Positions 16,150 to 16,720 of a DNA stretch of 16,720 nucleotides are shown piece after piece. Made by a program: the position numbers and the translations under genes. The notes under the pieces were generated by a model. It did not search any database. It was not told where the DNA came from and worked only from the letters and a program-made list of their open reading frames with translations. Each line of letters opens with the position of its first letter. The stretch's first letter is position 1. The DNA is from Flavobacteriales bacterium (GTDB taxonomy: Bacteria > Bacteroidota > Bacteroidia > Flavobacteriales > Crocinitomicaceae), in NCBI GenBank assembly GCA_947375085.1, contig CANCEQ010000049.1, forward strand, positions 1 to 16,720. Reading direction: 5' to 3'.

Positions 16150-16720
16150 CCCTTTCCAATTTTTTAGTTGCCGTATAAAACAAGTACCCCTCAACCTCAC
16201 TATACCCTATTTCTTTAATCGCTAAAACGTATTCCGTTACTTGTTTAGCGTATTTTGAATTCGGCATCCCCGTTTTATAATCAAGAATGATTGCCTTTTT
16301 CTGAATTAGCTCCTCAACCTCAATCTTAAACTCAACATCTTTCACAATAATCTTATCGGGTCGAATCGTTTTAAATGCATCAATGATAATTGGTTGCTCA
16401 CTTAATATTTCAAGGTGGTTTGAAAATAATGATTGATAATCAACATCTTGTAGGATTTCAAAAGCTTCTGATTTCAGTCTATCTAAAAATTCAATTTCAA
16501 TTTCTCCTGATTTAACGAGATTTAAAATTGTTGTATCTATTTCATTTGGATGATGTACTAATGAAAGAAGTAAATGTAATTGATTACCAAATCGTTGAGC
16601 ATCTGATAATTGATTTACATCTTCTAAATCTTTTTGATCTTGCAAAGAAATATCAGGAAACCATAAACGATCGTTCACATTTTTTGGAATAAAGTGAGGC
16701 GCTTCATTTGTTTCTGAAAT
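16142..16720 (-). CDS. C-terminal RecB-family nuclease domain of a probable AddA/UvrD-type helicase-nuclease (5' end outside the window)
   Basis: The frame is open to the window edge (ISETNEAPHFIPKN precedes the GTG at 16678, which is internal), so only about 192 C-terminal residues are seen. They carry the RecB-type PD-(D/E)XK nuclease motifs in order: G-x-x-x-H in RFGNQLHLLLSL (about 16590-16555), R-P-D in TIRPDKIIV (D near 16357), D-Y-K in IILDYKTG (16274-16297), and Q-x-x-x-Y in KQVTEYVLAI, then GYLFYT. In Bacteroidota this domain usually ends a UvrD/RecB-like helicase used in double-strand break repair, with the nuclease processing DNA ends; the helicase part would lie beyond 16720. A stand-alone nuclease or an AddB-type subunit remains possible. 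It converges on menC with an 8-base overlap of coding ends and no terminator in between. Confidence 0.82.
   Translation of the reverse strand: MSETNEAPHFIPKNVNDRLWFPDISLQDQKDLEDVNQLSDAQRFGNQLHLLLSLVHHPNEIDTTILNLVKSGEIEIEFLDRLKSEAFEILQDVDYQSLFSNHLEILSEQPIIIDAFKTIRPDKIIVKDVEFKIEVEELIQKKAIILDYKTGMPNSKYAKQVTEYVLAIKEIGYSEVEGYLFYTATKKLERVI

Noticed and set aside
16019..16225. Plus-strand open frame across the end of menC
   Set aside because: It overlaps the conserved C-terminus of MenC in another frame and the nuclease gene; no independent support.

Overview
The window reads as AT-rich chromosomal DNA of a Bacteroidota bacterium, most likely Flavobacteriales. The grounds are: surface proteins ending in type IX secretion (T9SS) C-terminal sorting domains of both type A (Por secretion tail) and type B (gliding-motility-associated, CHU_C); menaquinone genes of the Bacteroidota type; and start sites with little or no Shine-Dalgarno sequence but with candidate TAnnTTTG -7 boxes. 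No tRNA, rRNA, CRISPR, insertion sequence or phage gene was seen.

Left part (1-4373): the 3' end of a plus-strand type B T9SS protein finishes at 842 and is followed by a strong, probably bidirectional hairpin terminator. Facing it on the minus strand are two tandem paralogous genes (4074->2521, then 2510->964; 10 bases between them). Each encodes a signal peptide, seven repeats of about 58 residues (probably a seven-bladed beta-propeller) and a type A sorting domain. The downstream copy is split by a one-base deficit in an A8 run. Restoring one base gives 515 residues, against 517 in the intact copy. The roughly 300-base spacer 4075-4373 holds no gene but has two perfect inverted repeats, one terminator-like and one operator-like.

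Centre (4374-13887, minus strand): a small secreted protein of 105 residues overlaps by 20 bases the start of a 3071-residue giant adhesin. The adhesin has a signal peptide, an N-terminal tip of several beta-sandwich-like domains, one isolated and 27 contiguous 75-residue Ig-like repeats (28 in all), two PKD-like domains and a type B sorting domain. Both cysteines of the repeat are kept in all 28 units. The array shows clear evolutionary structure: a recently homogenised pair (repeats 5 and 6) and a higher-order two-unit repeat (repeats 15-20).

Right part (13888-16720): a divergent intergenic region with promoter-like elements leads into menA and menC (plus strand, menaquinone biosynthesis). 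These meet, with an 8-base convergent overlap, the 3' end of a minus-strand gene whose product ends in a RecB-family PD-(D/E)XK nuclease domain and runs off the window.

Functionally, about 80% of the window is a cluster of T9SS-exported cell-surface or secreted proteins set beside ordinary housekeeping genes. The export machinery itself, including any PorP/SprF-type partner for the type B proteins, is not in the window. I see no clearly new enzymatic or defence system. The most notable items are the repeat architecture of the adhesin, its small overlapping partner, and the homopolymer frameshift in one of the propeller paralogs.
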